Shown: positions 1-6,520 of the stretch, in pieces
Position numbering within the stretch: the first letter of the stretch is position 1
How the letters are laid out: the number at the start of each line of letters is the position of its first letter
Assembly: GCA_937127165.1 (NCBI GenBank)
Contig: CAKZLR010000044.1
Coordinates: forward strand, 1 to 17,760
Source: an uncultured Candidatus Peregrinibacteria bacterium
GTDB lineage: Bacteria > Patescibacteriota > JACMRA01
DNA length: 17,760 bases
Direction of reading: 5' to 3'
The notes under the pieces: model-generated
Seen by the model: only the letters and a program-made list of their open reading frames with translations
The model's database searches: none
What the model was told of the DNA's origin: nothing
Position numbers and translations under genes: made by a program

Positions 1-136
1 CAGTTCTCCCCGCAGCCTCTGCAATTGCTCCCGTGACACCTAGGCCTGCCATTCCTTGACGTGATTCTGCAGAGAGGTTGTTTGGGATTTTTGATGCTGT
101 TTGAGCTTGTTCTGGTTTTTCCTCGAGAGTATACAT
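1..136 (-). CDS. N-terminal part of an unrecognised protein, cut by the window edge
   Basis: An open frame runs from an ATG at 136-134 leftwards off the window, giving 45 codons that begin MYTLEEKPEQAQ. The visible part is polar and Gln/Ala/Ser-rich, then turns glycine- and alanine-rich (GMAGLGVTGAIAEAAG). No signal peptide or membrane segment is visible. The stretch is clearly richer in G+C than its surroundings, which supports real coding. It lies 51 bp downstream of the stop of the gene at 188-544 on the same strand, so the two could be co-transcribed. No Shine-Dalgarno sequence precedes the ATG. I do not recognise the family, and the length is unknown. Confidence 0.5.
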   Translation of the reverse strand, partial: MYTLEEKPEQAQTASKIPNNLSAESRQGMAGLGVTGAIAEAAGRT

Positions 137-187
137 AAACAAAATAAATTAAAATTAAGATCTTTTTAACAAAAAATAGTTAATTAA

Positions 188-544
188 TCAAACTTGTGGT
201 TGATTGAATCCTAGATATGTTTTTGAAAATTCGATTAAGATGTTGGGGATTTTATCCTGAATATCCGGCACCACACGAGACAAGTAACTAATTTGCTCTT
301 GGAATGTGGCATTTTCGGGTATATGAGCTAATTGCTCAGCTTGCTGTTCGTTGAGGTTAGCAGCTAAAGCTGTGATTATATACTCTTCAAAAATCTCAGC
401 AAGTTGAATCAAAAACTGATTGACTTCCTCCTCGCTGAACTTCGGCTCAAATATACCCTGCGCTTTTAGTAGTTGTCTTAAAAAGGCTTCAACAGACTCT
501 GTTTTTGGAATCTGTGGATAGAGAGTTGATATGATATTAGACAT
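188..544 (-). CDS. Small DUF5663-like protein
   Basis: This is a 118-residue acidic, helical protein. The core combines a helix (residues about 38-58, with LAEIFEEYIITALAANL), the segment LNEQQAEQLAHIPENATF, and a C-terminal V-V-P-D-I-Q-D-K region. That order resembles DUF5663 proteins, whose pattern is hydrophobic helix, L-(S/N)-E-x-x-A-E-x-L, then a P-D/N turn. I know them mainly from CPR genomes; their function is unknown. The open frame extends upstream to a GTG at 601-599, which would add a hydrophobic segment. I chose the ATG at 544-542 because a promoter-like pair of boxes (592-620) lies inside that extension and would place the transcript start downstream of the GTG. The stop is TGA, which argues against a code in which TGA is read as glycine. 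The family assignment is from memory and moderately sure. Confidence 0.6.
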   Translation of the reverse strand: MSNIISTLYPQIPKTESVEAFLRQLLKAQGIFEPKFSEEEVNQFLIQLAEIFEEYIITALAANLNEQQAEQLAHIPENATFQEQISYLSRVVPDIQDKIPNILIEFSKTYLGFNQPQV

Positions 545-591
545 AACACCAAAAATCAAAAATAAAGTGGCTAAAAAAACTTCTACGCGCA

Positions 592-620
592 ATTGTAGCA
601 CAGTTTTTTGGTTTATGCAA
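592..620 (-). promoter_or_regulatory. Candidate promoter of the DUF5663-like gene
   Basis: On the minus strand, TTGCAT (620-615) is followed after 17 bases by TACAAT (597-592). The predicted transcript start is near 585, about 40 nt before the ATG at 544, and no Shine-Dalgarno motif lies in between. Confidence 0.4.
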
Positions 621-702
621 ATCTTTTTTTAGTAAAAAAATACGATTCTAAATTTGAGTTTATACTCTTCTTCAACCGTACCAGACAAGTTATAAAAAAC
701 AT

Positions 703-732
703 TTGCCAAAAAAATTGTTATTTGCTTTTAAT
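703..732 (+). promoter_or_regulatory. Candidate promoter of hisF
   Basis: TTGCCA (703-708) and TTTAAT (727-732) are separated by 18 bases. The predicted transcript start is around 740, leaving a leader of only about 11 nt before the hisF ATG at 752 and no ribosome binding site. Confidence 0.4.
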
Positions 733-751
733 TCTTTAAAACTACTTTTTT

Positions 752-1519
752 ATGCTCACTAAAAGAATTATTCCTTGCTTAGACGTTAAGAAAGGAAAAG
801 TTATTAAAGGTATTCGGTTTGAAGGTCATAGAGTAGTTGGAGGTATAGTTGAACTTGCTAAATTTTATTGTAACCGGGGAGCCGACGAATTGGTTTTTTA
901 TGATATTACTGCTAGTCCCCAAGGTCGTAGTGTGGATTACTCTTGGGTCATAAAAGTAGCCGAACAAATCAATATTCCTTTTACGGTTGCTGGTGGTATC
1001 CGGTCTGTGGACACTATGCGTGAAGTATTGCGAGCTGGAGCCGATAAAATTTCTCTAAATTCGCCTGCTTTAGAAAACCCAGACTTGATTAACCAAGGGG
1101 CCAAAGAGTTTGGATCTCAGTGTATAGTATTAGGAGTAGATTCTAAGTATGTTGATGGTGAAGATTATGTTTTTATGTATACAGGTAGTCCTCAAAAAAC
1201 TGCTAATACCAACCTTAAAACCGTTGACTGGATTAAAGAAGCAGTGAGTCGTGGAGTAGGTGAGGTGGTTGTTAATTCAATGGATGCCGATGGAGTAAAA
1301 AACGGTTACGATCTGAGATTGTTAAAAAAGATTCAAGCAGTTTGTCCTGTACCCGTGATTGCTAGTGGTGGTGCTGGGAAAATGGAGCACTTTTTAGAAG
1401 TGTTTGCACAAACTAATGTCGATGGCGCTTTAGCTGCCAGTGTGTTTCATTTTGGGGATGTGGATATTCAAGATCTTAAAAAGTATTTAACCCAAAACCA
1501 AGTCATTGTCAGACTGTAG
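752..1519 (+). CDS. hisF: Imidazole glycerol phosphate synthase, cyclase subunit HisF
   Basis: HisF is a cytoplasmic (beta/alpha)8-barrel enzyme. With ammonia supplied by HisH it converts PRFAR into imidazole glycerol phosphate and AICAR, linking histidine and purine synthesis. The 255-residue product has the normal family length. Both catalytic aspartates are in place: Asp11 in IPCLDV and Asp130 in VLGVDSKY. The phosphate-binding loops are also recognisable (AGGIRS near 80-85, ASGGAG near 204-209, and AASVFH). The sequence is closest in feel to the proteobacterial/Bacteroidetes type (GADELVFYDITAS, SGGAGTMEHFLE-like), not a deep-branching one, which may indicate horizontal acquisition. No other his gene is nearby. 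A HisF homologue without pathway partners could be an AglZ/WbuZ-type acetamidino modification enzyme, which uses the same chemistry, so the pathway is less certain than the fold. The ATG at 752 matches the conserved N-terminus. Confidence 0.93.
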   Translation: MLTKRIIPCLDVKKGKVIKGIRFEGHRVVGGIVELAKFYCNRGADELVFYDITASPQGRSVDYSWVIKVAEQINIPFTVAGGIRSVDTMREVLRAGADKISLNSPALENPDLINQGAKEFGSQCIVLGVDSKYVDGEDYVFMYTGSPQKTANTNLKTVDWIKEAVSRGVGEVVVNSMDADGVKNGYDLRLLKKIQAVCPVPVIASGGAGKMEHFLEVFAQTNVDGALAASVFHFGDVDIQDLKKYLTQNQVIVRL

Positions 1520-1642
1520 TTTAGAACTTTTTTCAATTGACCAAAACAGAGGTTATTGGATGTTTTGAAAAACGTTTTAGACAAATCAAATTTCAAGGTT
1601 TCTTGTGTAAGAAATTAGTAGACTTTTAAATTTATAAGCTTG

Positions 1643-1666
1643 TAAACACTCTCTGTGTTTATTATA
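1643..1666 (+). terminator. Candidate hisF terminator
   Basis: A 7-bp inverted repeat (TAAACAC 1643-1649, GTGTTTA 1655-1661) with a 5-nt loop is followed by a short T-rich run. It lies 123 bp after hisF and faces rpoC. The stem is AT-rich and the T run is interrupted, so termination is only plausible. Confidence 0.35.
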
Positions 1667-1690
1667 CTATAATGTTGTCTTTTAATACTC

Positions 1691-1720
1691 AAAAAATCCC
1701 AGACCCTTAAAAAACAGGGT
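1691..1720 (-). terminator. Candidate rpoC terminator
   Basis: Read on the minus strand, a 5-bp stem (ACCCT 1720-1716 with AGGGT 1707-1703) is followed six bases later by six T (1696-1691). It lies about 55 bp past the rpoC stop. The stem is short and the gap before the T run weakens the call. Confidence 0.3.
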
Positions 1721-1775
1721 GTGATGTTTTTATAAATTTATCGCTCAAACTAGTGATGTATTATTTATTTAAGTC

Positions 1776-4700
1776 TTACTCTACAGTTTCCTCCATTTCT
1801 TCAACTTCTATTTCATCATAGATTTCAGTCACTTGATGTTTCATTAAATCAAACCCAGTTCCAGCAGGGATAAGCTGACCTAAAATCACATTTTCTTTAA
1901 GTCCAGTTAGATAGTCTTTTCTACGAGAAATTACAGCATCGGTCAAGACTCTTGAAGTTTCTTGGAAAGATGCCGCAGCTAACCATGAATCAGTCGATAG
2001 GGCAGCTTTTGAGATACCCACAACAATTCGCTTAAAAATGGCTGGTCGTTTTCCTGAAGACTTTAACTCTTTATTTTTAGCTATAATTAGATTATAATTG
2101 ACCACTTCTCCTGCAGTATATTCAGAATCACCAGGGTCTAAAATTTGTATTTTAAGACACATCTGTCTAATAATTACTTCAATATGTTTTTCGTTAACAT
2201 AGATTCCGTTTGAGGAATAAATAGTATTTAACTGGCTTATTATGTAAGATTGTAGAGCATCTATGCCTCTAAAGTCCAAAATATCTTGAAGATTTAAAGG
2301 TCCGTCAACTAACGGTTCGCCTTGATTTATAGTTTGACCAACTTTGACCATTATATTCATTCCTGCAGGAGTCTCTATTTGAGCTATTTCTGGAGTTTCT
2401 TGTCTAATTATAATTTGGTTAGTTCCTGTTTCCAATAAACCAGGTAAGTTAGCTCTAACTGCTTCACCATTTTTTTTCACGGCAATTATATCGTTTTTAT
2501 TAACACTACTGCCAGTTTCTACTAATAGATTATCGCTAGTAGGGTTGAAAGGAAGAGTTATTACAGATTTTTGACTACTAATAGTTATTTTGTAGCCAAT
2601 ATCAATATTTCCTTCTATTTTTTCTACTACTCCGCTAAATGGTGCTATTGGCGCGGGAGTTTTGGGAGTTCTTGCTTCAAATATTTCTTCTACTCTAGGT
2701 AGACCTGTAGTGATGTCAAATTTGGTCAAAGCTCCACCTCTATGTTTAGAGTGCATTGTTAGCTGTGTACTAGGTTCGCCTAAGCTCTGTGCAGCCAACA
2801 CTCCGATAGCTGTTCCTAGTTTAACTGGCTTATGAGTACTAAAATCAGCTCCATATGCAATTTGAGGAATCCCTCTGACTGATCTAACTTTAACTATAGA
2901 AGGCACCCATACTTCTCGTATATCAAATTTTGCTAACTGTTTTTTCAAGGCTATGTCAACTAACTGCCCTTTGCGGGCAACGACTTGACCATCAACTACT
3001 ATATCTCGAGCTAAGAATCGGCCATAGATTCGGTCTATCAAATTTAGACCCATTTTTTCGCTTTCTTCTGAAGTAAATTTTTGCAATTCATCTTCACTTA
3101 ATTCATCAATAGATCCTTCTTTGGTGATAATCAAATTTTGAGCTACATCAACAAGTCTTCTAGTAAGGTAACCAGCATCAGCTGTTCTCAAAGACACGTC
3201 TGCCTGAGATTTTCTTTGACCTTTCATCGACAAAAAGTATTCTAGACCAGTCAAACCTTCAATATATCCATGTTGGGCAGGAAGCTCTATAATTTCACCT
3301 GTAGCTGTGACAGACAAGCCTCTAATTCCAGACATTTGGTTTAACTGTAGAATACTACCTCTAGAACCAGAGTTAATCATCATACCAACATTACTTAAAT
3401 TATCAATACTATCTTTTACTAATCTAGAAATATCTTCTGATGTGTTTTTCCATACATTAACAGTTTGGTCGTGCCTTTCCTTATCTGTTAAAAATCCAAG
3501 TTCAAATAATTGCTGAATTTTAAGAACATTTTCTCTGGCTTGAACTAAAAGTTCTTCTTTTCCGCTAGGGCTAACTATGTCACTAGCTGACATGGTAATA
3601 CCAGATTGGGTGGCGAATTTAAAAGCTAAATCCTTAATAACATCCAAAATTTCTGCTAATCTTTCTTGACCTAGATCATGATAAGCTTGGTTGAGAATCT
3701 TGTTGTATATCTTGTTATTGACTGTTTCGTTGATAAAACCAAATTCCTTTGGAAAGGCATTATTAAATAATATTCTACCTGCAGTAGTTTCAATACTTTC
3801 TATCTTGTTCCCATTTTGCATCTTAACTAAAATAAGCTCTCCAAGCTCAATATGACCAAATTCATATGCAATTAGCGCAGCACTAGGTGAAGAAAATTTT
3901 TTTATTTTTTGTTTATTTTCAGGTTCTTTAGTAATTGAAGTTAGATAGTAGCAACCCAACACAATGTCTTGATGGCCTCCCATAATCAATTCGCCACTGG
4001 CGGGTTTGAGCAGATTTTTTTTGGCTGTCATAAGCTCTCTACTCTCTTCTTGGCCTTTGATAGTAATAGGCAAGTGAACAGCCATCTGATCTCCATCAAA
4101 ATCAGCATTAAAAGCTTTACATACCAAAGGATGTAATTGTATCGCCCTATCCTCGATTAATACTGGTTTAAAAGCAATAAAAGAGAGTCTGTGAAGGGTA
4201 GGTGCACGATTTAGTAAAACATATTTATCCTGAATGACTTCGTCTAAAATGTCATAGACAACTGGTCTTCTAGTTTCAATTAATCTTTTAGCAGAGTATA
4301 CATTATACGCCTGATCTTCTTCATTTAATAAGCCTTTTTCGGATTTTTCTATAATCTTACCAATTAAAAATGGAGTAAATAGTTCTAGTGCCATTTCTTT
4401 TGGTAGACCGCATTCATCTAATTTTAAATTAGGACCAACAATAATTACTGAACGACCAGAATAATCAACTCTTTTTCCGAGCAAATTTTGTCTAAACCTT
4501 CCTTGTTTTCCTGTAATAATATGGGTTAAAGATTTTAGGGGTCGTTTTTGACCTGTAGAAGCCATGACTTGTTTGCCACTTCTAACTGAATTATCAATCA
4601 AAGCTTCTACTGCTTCTTGCAGCATTCTTTTTTCGTTTCTTAAAATAACTTCAGGCGCTCCGATTTGGATAAGTTTTCGTAAACGATTGTTTCTGTTAAT

Positions 4701-5750
4701 AAGCCTTCTATATAATTCGTTCAAATCAGATGCGGCAAACCTGCCACCTTCGAGTTGTAACATGGGTCTGAGATCAGGTGGTAAAACCATAACCCGACGG
4801 AGAATCATCCACTCTGGTTTGGTGTTAGTTTGGATAAAACTCCTTATCAATCTCAACCTTTTTGAAAGTTTCTTTTTTGTTTCACCTTTAGACTTTTGGA
4901 CTTTTTCTCTTAAAGTTTCATATTCTTGCTGCAGATCAATTTTTTTTAGTAATTGTTCTAAAGCTTCCGCCCCAATTCCGGCTTTAAACACAGAGCCAAA
5001 CTTCGAGGATAATTCTTGGTATTGAAGTTCTGTTATAACATCTTTAAATTTCAGATTTAACAATTCTTGTTTGGCTACTTCGGCAATAGTCTGAATTTTA
5101 GCTAAAGTTTCGGCTTGCTGTTGTTTTAGTAATTCTTTATTAGCTTCATATTTTTGCTTTAATTCTTCAAGATTAAATTTACCAGAAGATTTGTCTTTTT
5201 GGTACTGTCTACTTAATTCTTCAAACTTTTTATCAAATTCAGCTTTTTTCGATTTAAGACGACCATTAGCTTCCCTATCTATTTCCTCTAAGTAAGTTTG
5301 TTTAAAATCCTCATTTACTTCAGTTATTACATATGCTGAAAAATAAGCAATACGACTGACATCAACAGCCTTCATATCTAGCAATAAAGCAATACGAGAA
5401 GGAACTATCCTTAAAAACCAAGGATGTGCACAGGGTGCGGCTAGAGTAATATGACCCATTCTTTCACGACGAACCGAAGAGTGAGTAACTTCAACACCAC
5501 ACTTATCACAAATAACGCCAGCATATCTATATCTTTTATATTTTCCACAAGCACATTCCCAATCTTTGACTGGGCCAAAAATTGCCTGACAGAAAAGACC
5601 GTTCATTTGAGGGGTACCAGTACGATAGTTAATAGTCTCGGAAGTTAACACTTCTCCGTAACTCATTTTAGCCATTTCTTCTGGAGACATTAGTTCCAAA
5701 CTGATAGAATCAACCTTTTTAATATTACTTGGGATGGCGACGTAGGGCAT
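1776..5750 (-). CDS. rpoC: DNA-directed RNA polymerase subunit beta'
   Basis: This is the largest core RNA polymerase subunit; it carries the catalytic Mg site and much of the clamp. The product has 1324 residues. Landmarks in order: first zinc finger C66, C68, C81, C84; a charged coiled-coil-like region at about 145-295; active site NADFDGD at 548-554; bridge helix region with RTADAGYLTRRL at about 855-866; trigger loop around 990-1010; and C-terminal SWLAAASFQET at 1255-1265. The usual large E. coli trigger-loop insertion is absent. Two departures stand out. All four cysteines of the second zinc site are missing, since residues 875-975 contain no cysteine. The trigger loop reads MHSKH (999-1003) where nearly all bacteria have MRTFH. 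RANFREGL before the bridge helix is also changed, to QHGYIEGL (826-833). rpoB is not next door: 770 bp of non-coding DNA lies upstream. The ATG at 5750 fits the family N-terminus and has no Shine-Dalgarno. Confidence 0.97.
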   Translation of the reverse strand: MPYVAIPSNIKKVDSISLELMSPEEMAKMSYGEVLTSETINYRTGTPQMNGLFCQAIFGPVKDWECACGKYKRYRYAGVICDKCGVEVTHSSVRRERMGHITLAAPCAHPWFLRIVPSRIALLLDMKAVDVSRIAYFSAYVITEVNEDFKQTYLEEIDREANGRLKSKKAEFDKKFEELSRQYQKDKSSGKFNLEELKQKYEANKELLKQQQAETLAKIQTIAEVAKQELLNLKFKDVITELQYQELSSKFGSVFKAGIGAEALEQLLKKIDLQQEYETLREKVQKSKGETKKKLSKRLRLIRSFIQTNTKPEWMILRRVMVLPPDLRPMLQLEGGRFAASDLNELYRRLINRNNRLRKLIQIGAPEVILRNEKRMLQEAVEALIDNSVRSGKQVMASTGQKRPLKSLTHIITGKQGRFRQNLLGKRVDYSGRSVIIVGPNLKLDECGLPKEMALELFTPFLIGKIIEKSEKGLLNEEDQAYNVYSAKRLIETRRPVVYDILDEVIQDKYVLLNRAPTLHRLSFIAFKPVLIEDRAIQLHPLVCKAFNADFDGDQMAVHLPITIKGQEESRELMTAKKNLLKPASGELIMGGHQDIVLGCYYLTSITKEPENKQKIKKFSSPSAALIAYEFGHIELGELILVKMQNGNKIESIETTAGRILFNNAFPKEFGFINETVNNKIYNKILNQAYHDLGQERLAEILDVIKDLAFKFATQSGITMSASDIVSPSGKEELLVQARENVLKIQQLFELGFLTDKERHDQTVNVWKNTSEDISRLVKDSIDNLSNVGMMINSGSRGSILQLNQMSGIRGLSVTATGEIIELPAQHGYIEGLTGLEYFLSMKGQRKSQADVSLRTADAGYLTRRLVDVAQNLIITKEGSIDELSEDELQKFTSEESEKMGLNLIDRIYGRFLARDIVVDGQVVARKGQLVDIALKKQLAKFDIREVWVPSIVKVRSVRGIPQIAYGADFSTHKPVKLGTAIGVLAAQSLGEPSTQLTMHSKHRGGALTKFDITTGLPRVEEIFEARTPKTPAPIAPFSGVVEKIEGNIDIGYKITISSQKSVITLPFNPTSDNLLVETGSSVNKNDIIAVKKNGEAVRANLPGLLETGTNQIIIRQETPEIAQIETPAGMNIMVKVGQTINQGEPLVDGPLNLQDILDFRGIDALQSYIISQLNTIYSSNGIYVNEKHIEVIIRQMCLKIQILDPGDSEYTAGEVVNYNLIIAKNKELKSSGKRPAIFKRIVVGISKAALSTDSWLAAASFQETSRVLTDAVISRRKDYLTGLKENVILGQLIPAGTGFDLMKHQVTEIYDEIEVEEMEETVE

Positions 5751-5756
5751 AAATTT

Positions 5757-5762
5757 TATAAA
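5757..5762 (-). promoter_or_regulatory. Candidate -10 box of rpoC
   Basis: TTTATA on the minus strand ends six bases before the rpoC ATG, so transcription from it would start at or next to the start codon. No convincing -35 box is seen at the expected spacing. Confidence 0.3.
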
Positions 5763-5969
5763 CTTTTTAAAAGAGTTTAAATTTAGAAAATTAAGTTAGT
5801 AAATAATCTAAACCAACTTATTTAGCAAAATCAAAGACTGATTCAAGCAAATTTCTAATGAACTTAACAACTCACCTATTTTAGCTTTTTTCATAAAAAG
5901 TAGCTGAATTAAGATACACATTGAAAGAATAACAAAAAACTTGATTTAACAATTTAAAAGTTTATACAC

Positions 5970-6001
5970 AAAAAACCCACCACATCACAAGACATGGCAG
6001 G
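5970..6001 (-). terminator. Intrinsic terminator upstream of rpoC
   Basis: On the minus strand, the arms at 6001-5991 and 5986-5976 form an uninterrupted 11-bp stem (seven Watson-Crick pairs, four G-U pairs) with a 4-nt loop, immediately followed by six U. This is the best rho-independent terminator in the window. It points toward rpoC, 220 bp before its start, so it either ends an upstream transcript or attenuates a long rpoC leader. Confidence 0.65.
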
Positions 6002-6014
6002 TAAAAATCATTAA

Positions 6015-6047
6015 CTAACCTATGACTATTAAAGTAACAATACTCAT
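6015..6047 (-). CDS. Possible 10-codon leader peptide MSIVTLIVIG
   Basis: An ATG at 6047-6045 opens a ten-codon frame ending in TAG at 6017-6015. Six of its ten residues are Ile, Val or Leu, and the stop lies 13 nt before the terminator stem at 6001. A GGAG touches the ATG, closer than a working ribosome binding site normally sits. The arrangement (branched-chain-rich peptide, then terminator) resembles an amino-acid attenuator, but Ile/Val/Leu codons are common by chance in DNA this AT-rich and the downstream gene is rpoC. Treat it as a speculation. Confidence 0.15.
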   Translation of the reverse strand: MSIVTLIVIG

Positions 6048-6182
6048 CTCCAAGAAAAAGAGAAAACAAAAACAAAGAACGCTTTCGAAGAAATCTTGAG
6101 GAAAGACGAAAAACCCCCTAAGAGGAAGTAAAATATTTTATTTTTGTCAAGGGTCAGTTTATTTATCAAATTTAAAAAGCTT

Positions 6183-6204
6183 ACATCTATATAGATGTAT
6201 GTAA
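6183..6204. repeat. Perfect 16-bp palindrome
   Basis: ACATCTATATAGATGT (6183-6198) is a perfect palindrome. An overlapping outer pair, TTACAT (6181-6186) and ATGTAA (6199-6204), extends the symmetry. It could be an operator for a dimeric regulator or a weak hairpin. No regulator gene is in view. Confidence 0.5.
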
Positions 6205-6241
6205 ACTTATACTACCAAAGATTTTTATCTACAGACAAATT

Positions 6242-6271
6242 TTTTAGACCGATAAATTTTAGACCAATAAA
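6242..6271. repeat. 15-bp tandem direct repeat (two copies)
   Basis: Two adjacent 15-bp units (6242-6256 and 6257-6271) differ at one position, G versus A in TTTTAGACC(G/A)ATAAA. It is non-coding. It has the same unit length as the tandem repeat upstream of leuC but a different sequence. Confidence 0.7.
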
Positions 6272-6371
6272 AGGTTTTTGTGAGAGCTGTTATTATAATT
6301 ATTTATAAGACTAGCAATGAAATCATGCTTATTTATAGGAAATAGTTATAAGTTAACAGACAAGTTTTGTT

Positions 6372-6417
6372 GTAAGAATAACAAACTAAAATTTGCTAAA
6401 TAGTTTAGTATTCTTAC
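6372..6417. repeat. 46-nt imperfect hairpin
   Basis: Outer arms GTAAGAATA (6372-6380) and TATTCTTAC (6409-6417) pair perfectly. Inner arms AAACTA (6383-6388) and TAGTTT (6401-6406) also pair perfectly. They are separated by a 2x2 mismatch and close a 12-nt loop. It lies about 100 bp past the end of the pseudouridine synthase gene. No U-tract follows on the minus strand, so it is not a standard terminator. It may protect an mRNA 3' end or be part of a small RNA. Confidence 0.6.
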
Positions 6418-6520
6418 TCTTAAGTACTTTTTGCTATTTTTTGCAAATGAACAATTTAGATTTATCCTGCTTTTTGTAAACACTCATGAATAAGTTTTGA
6501 TAAATGATTTTTGGTTTAGC

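Larger units (their letters stand above)
5751..6520. other. 770-bp non-coding region between rpoC and the pseudouridine synthase gene
   Basis: No convincing gene is present on either strand. It holds, from right to left, a 46-nt long hairpin (6372-6417), a 15-bp tandem repeat (6242-6271), a palindrome (6183-6204), a possible very short peptide on the minus strand (6015-6047) and a good intrinsic terminator on the minus strand (5970-6001). rpoC then begins with its own promoter-like sequence. The segment could hold an untranslated leader of rpoC or a small RNA that ends at 5970. I could not match it to RNase P RNA, tmRNA, SRP RNA or 6S RNA. Confidence 0.6.

Noticed and set aside
545..601. GTG start at 601 for the DUF5663-like gene, which would add a membrane segment
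   Set aside because: A TTGCAT/TACAAT promoter pair overlaps this extension and puts the transcript start downstream of the GTG. The hydrophobic residues come from T-rich non-coding DNA.
3307..5648. Plus-strand open frames inside rpoC (for example 3307-3516, 4564-5025, 5451-5648)
   Set aside because: They are antisense shadows of a strongly conserved gene and show no independent features.
6090..6125. GAGGAAAGAC and a C-run as part of RNase P RNA
   Set aside because: Only a ten-base resemblance to the conserved GAGGAAAGUC element; the remaining conserved core and pairing partners are missing.
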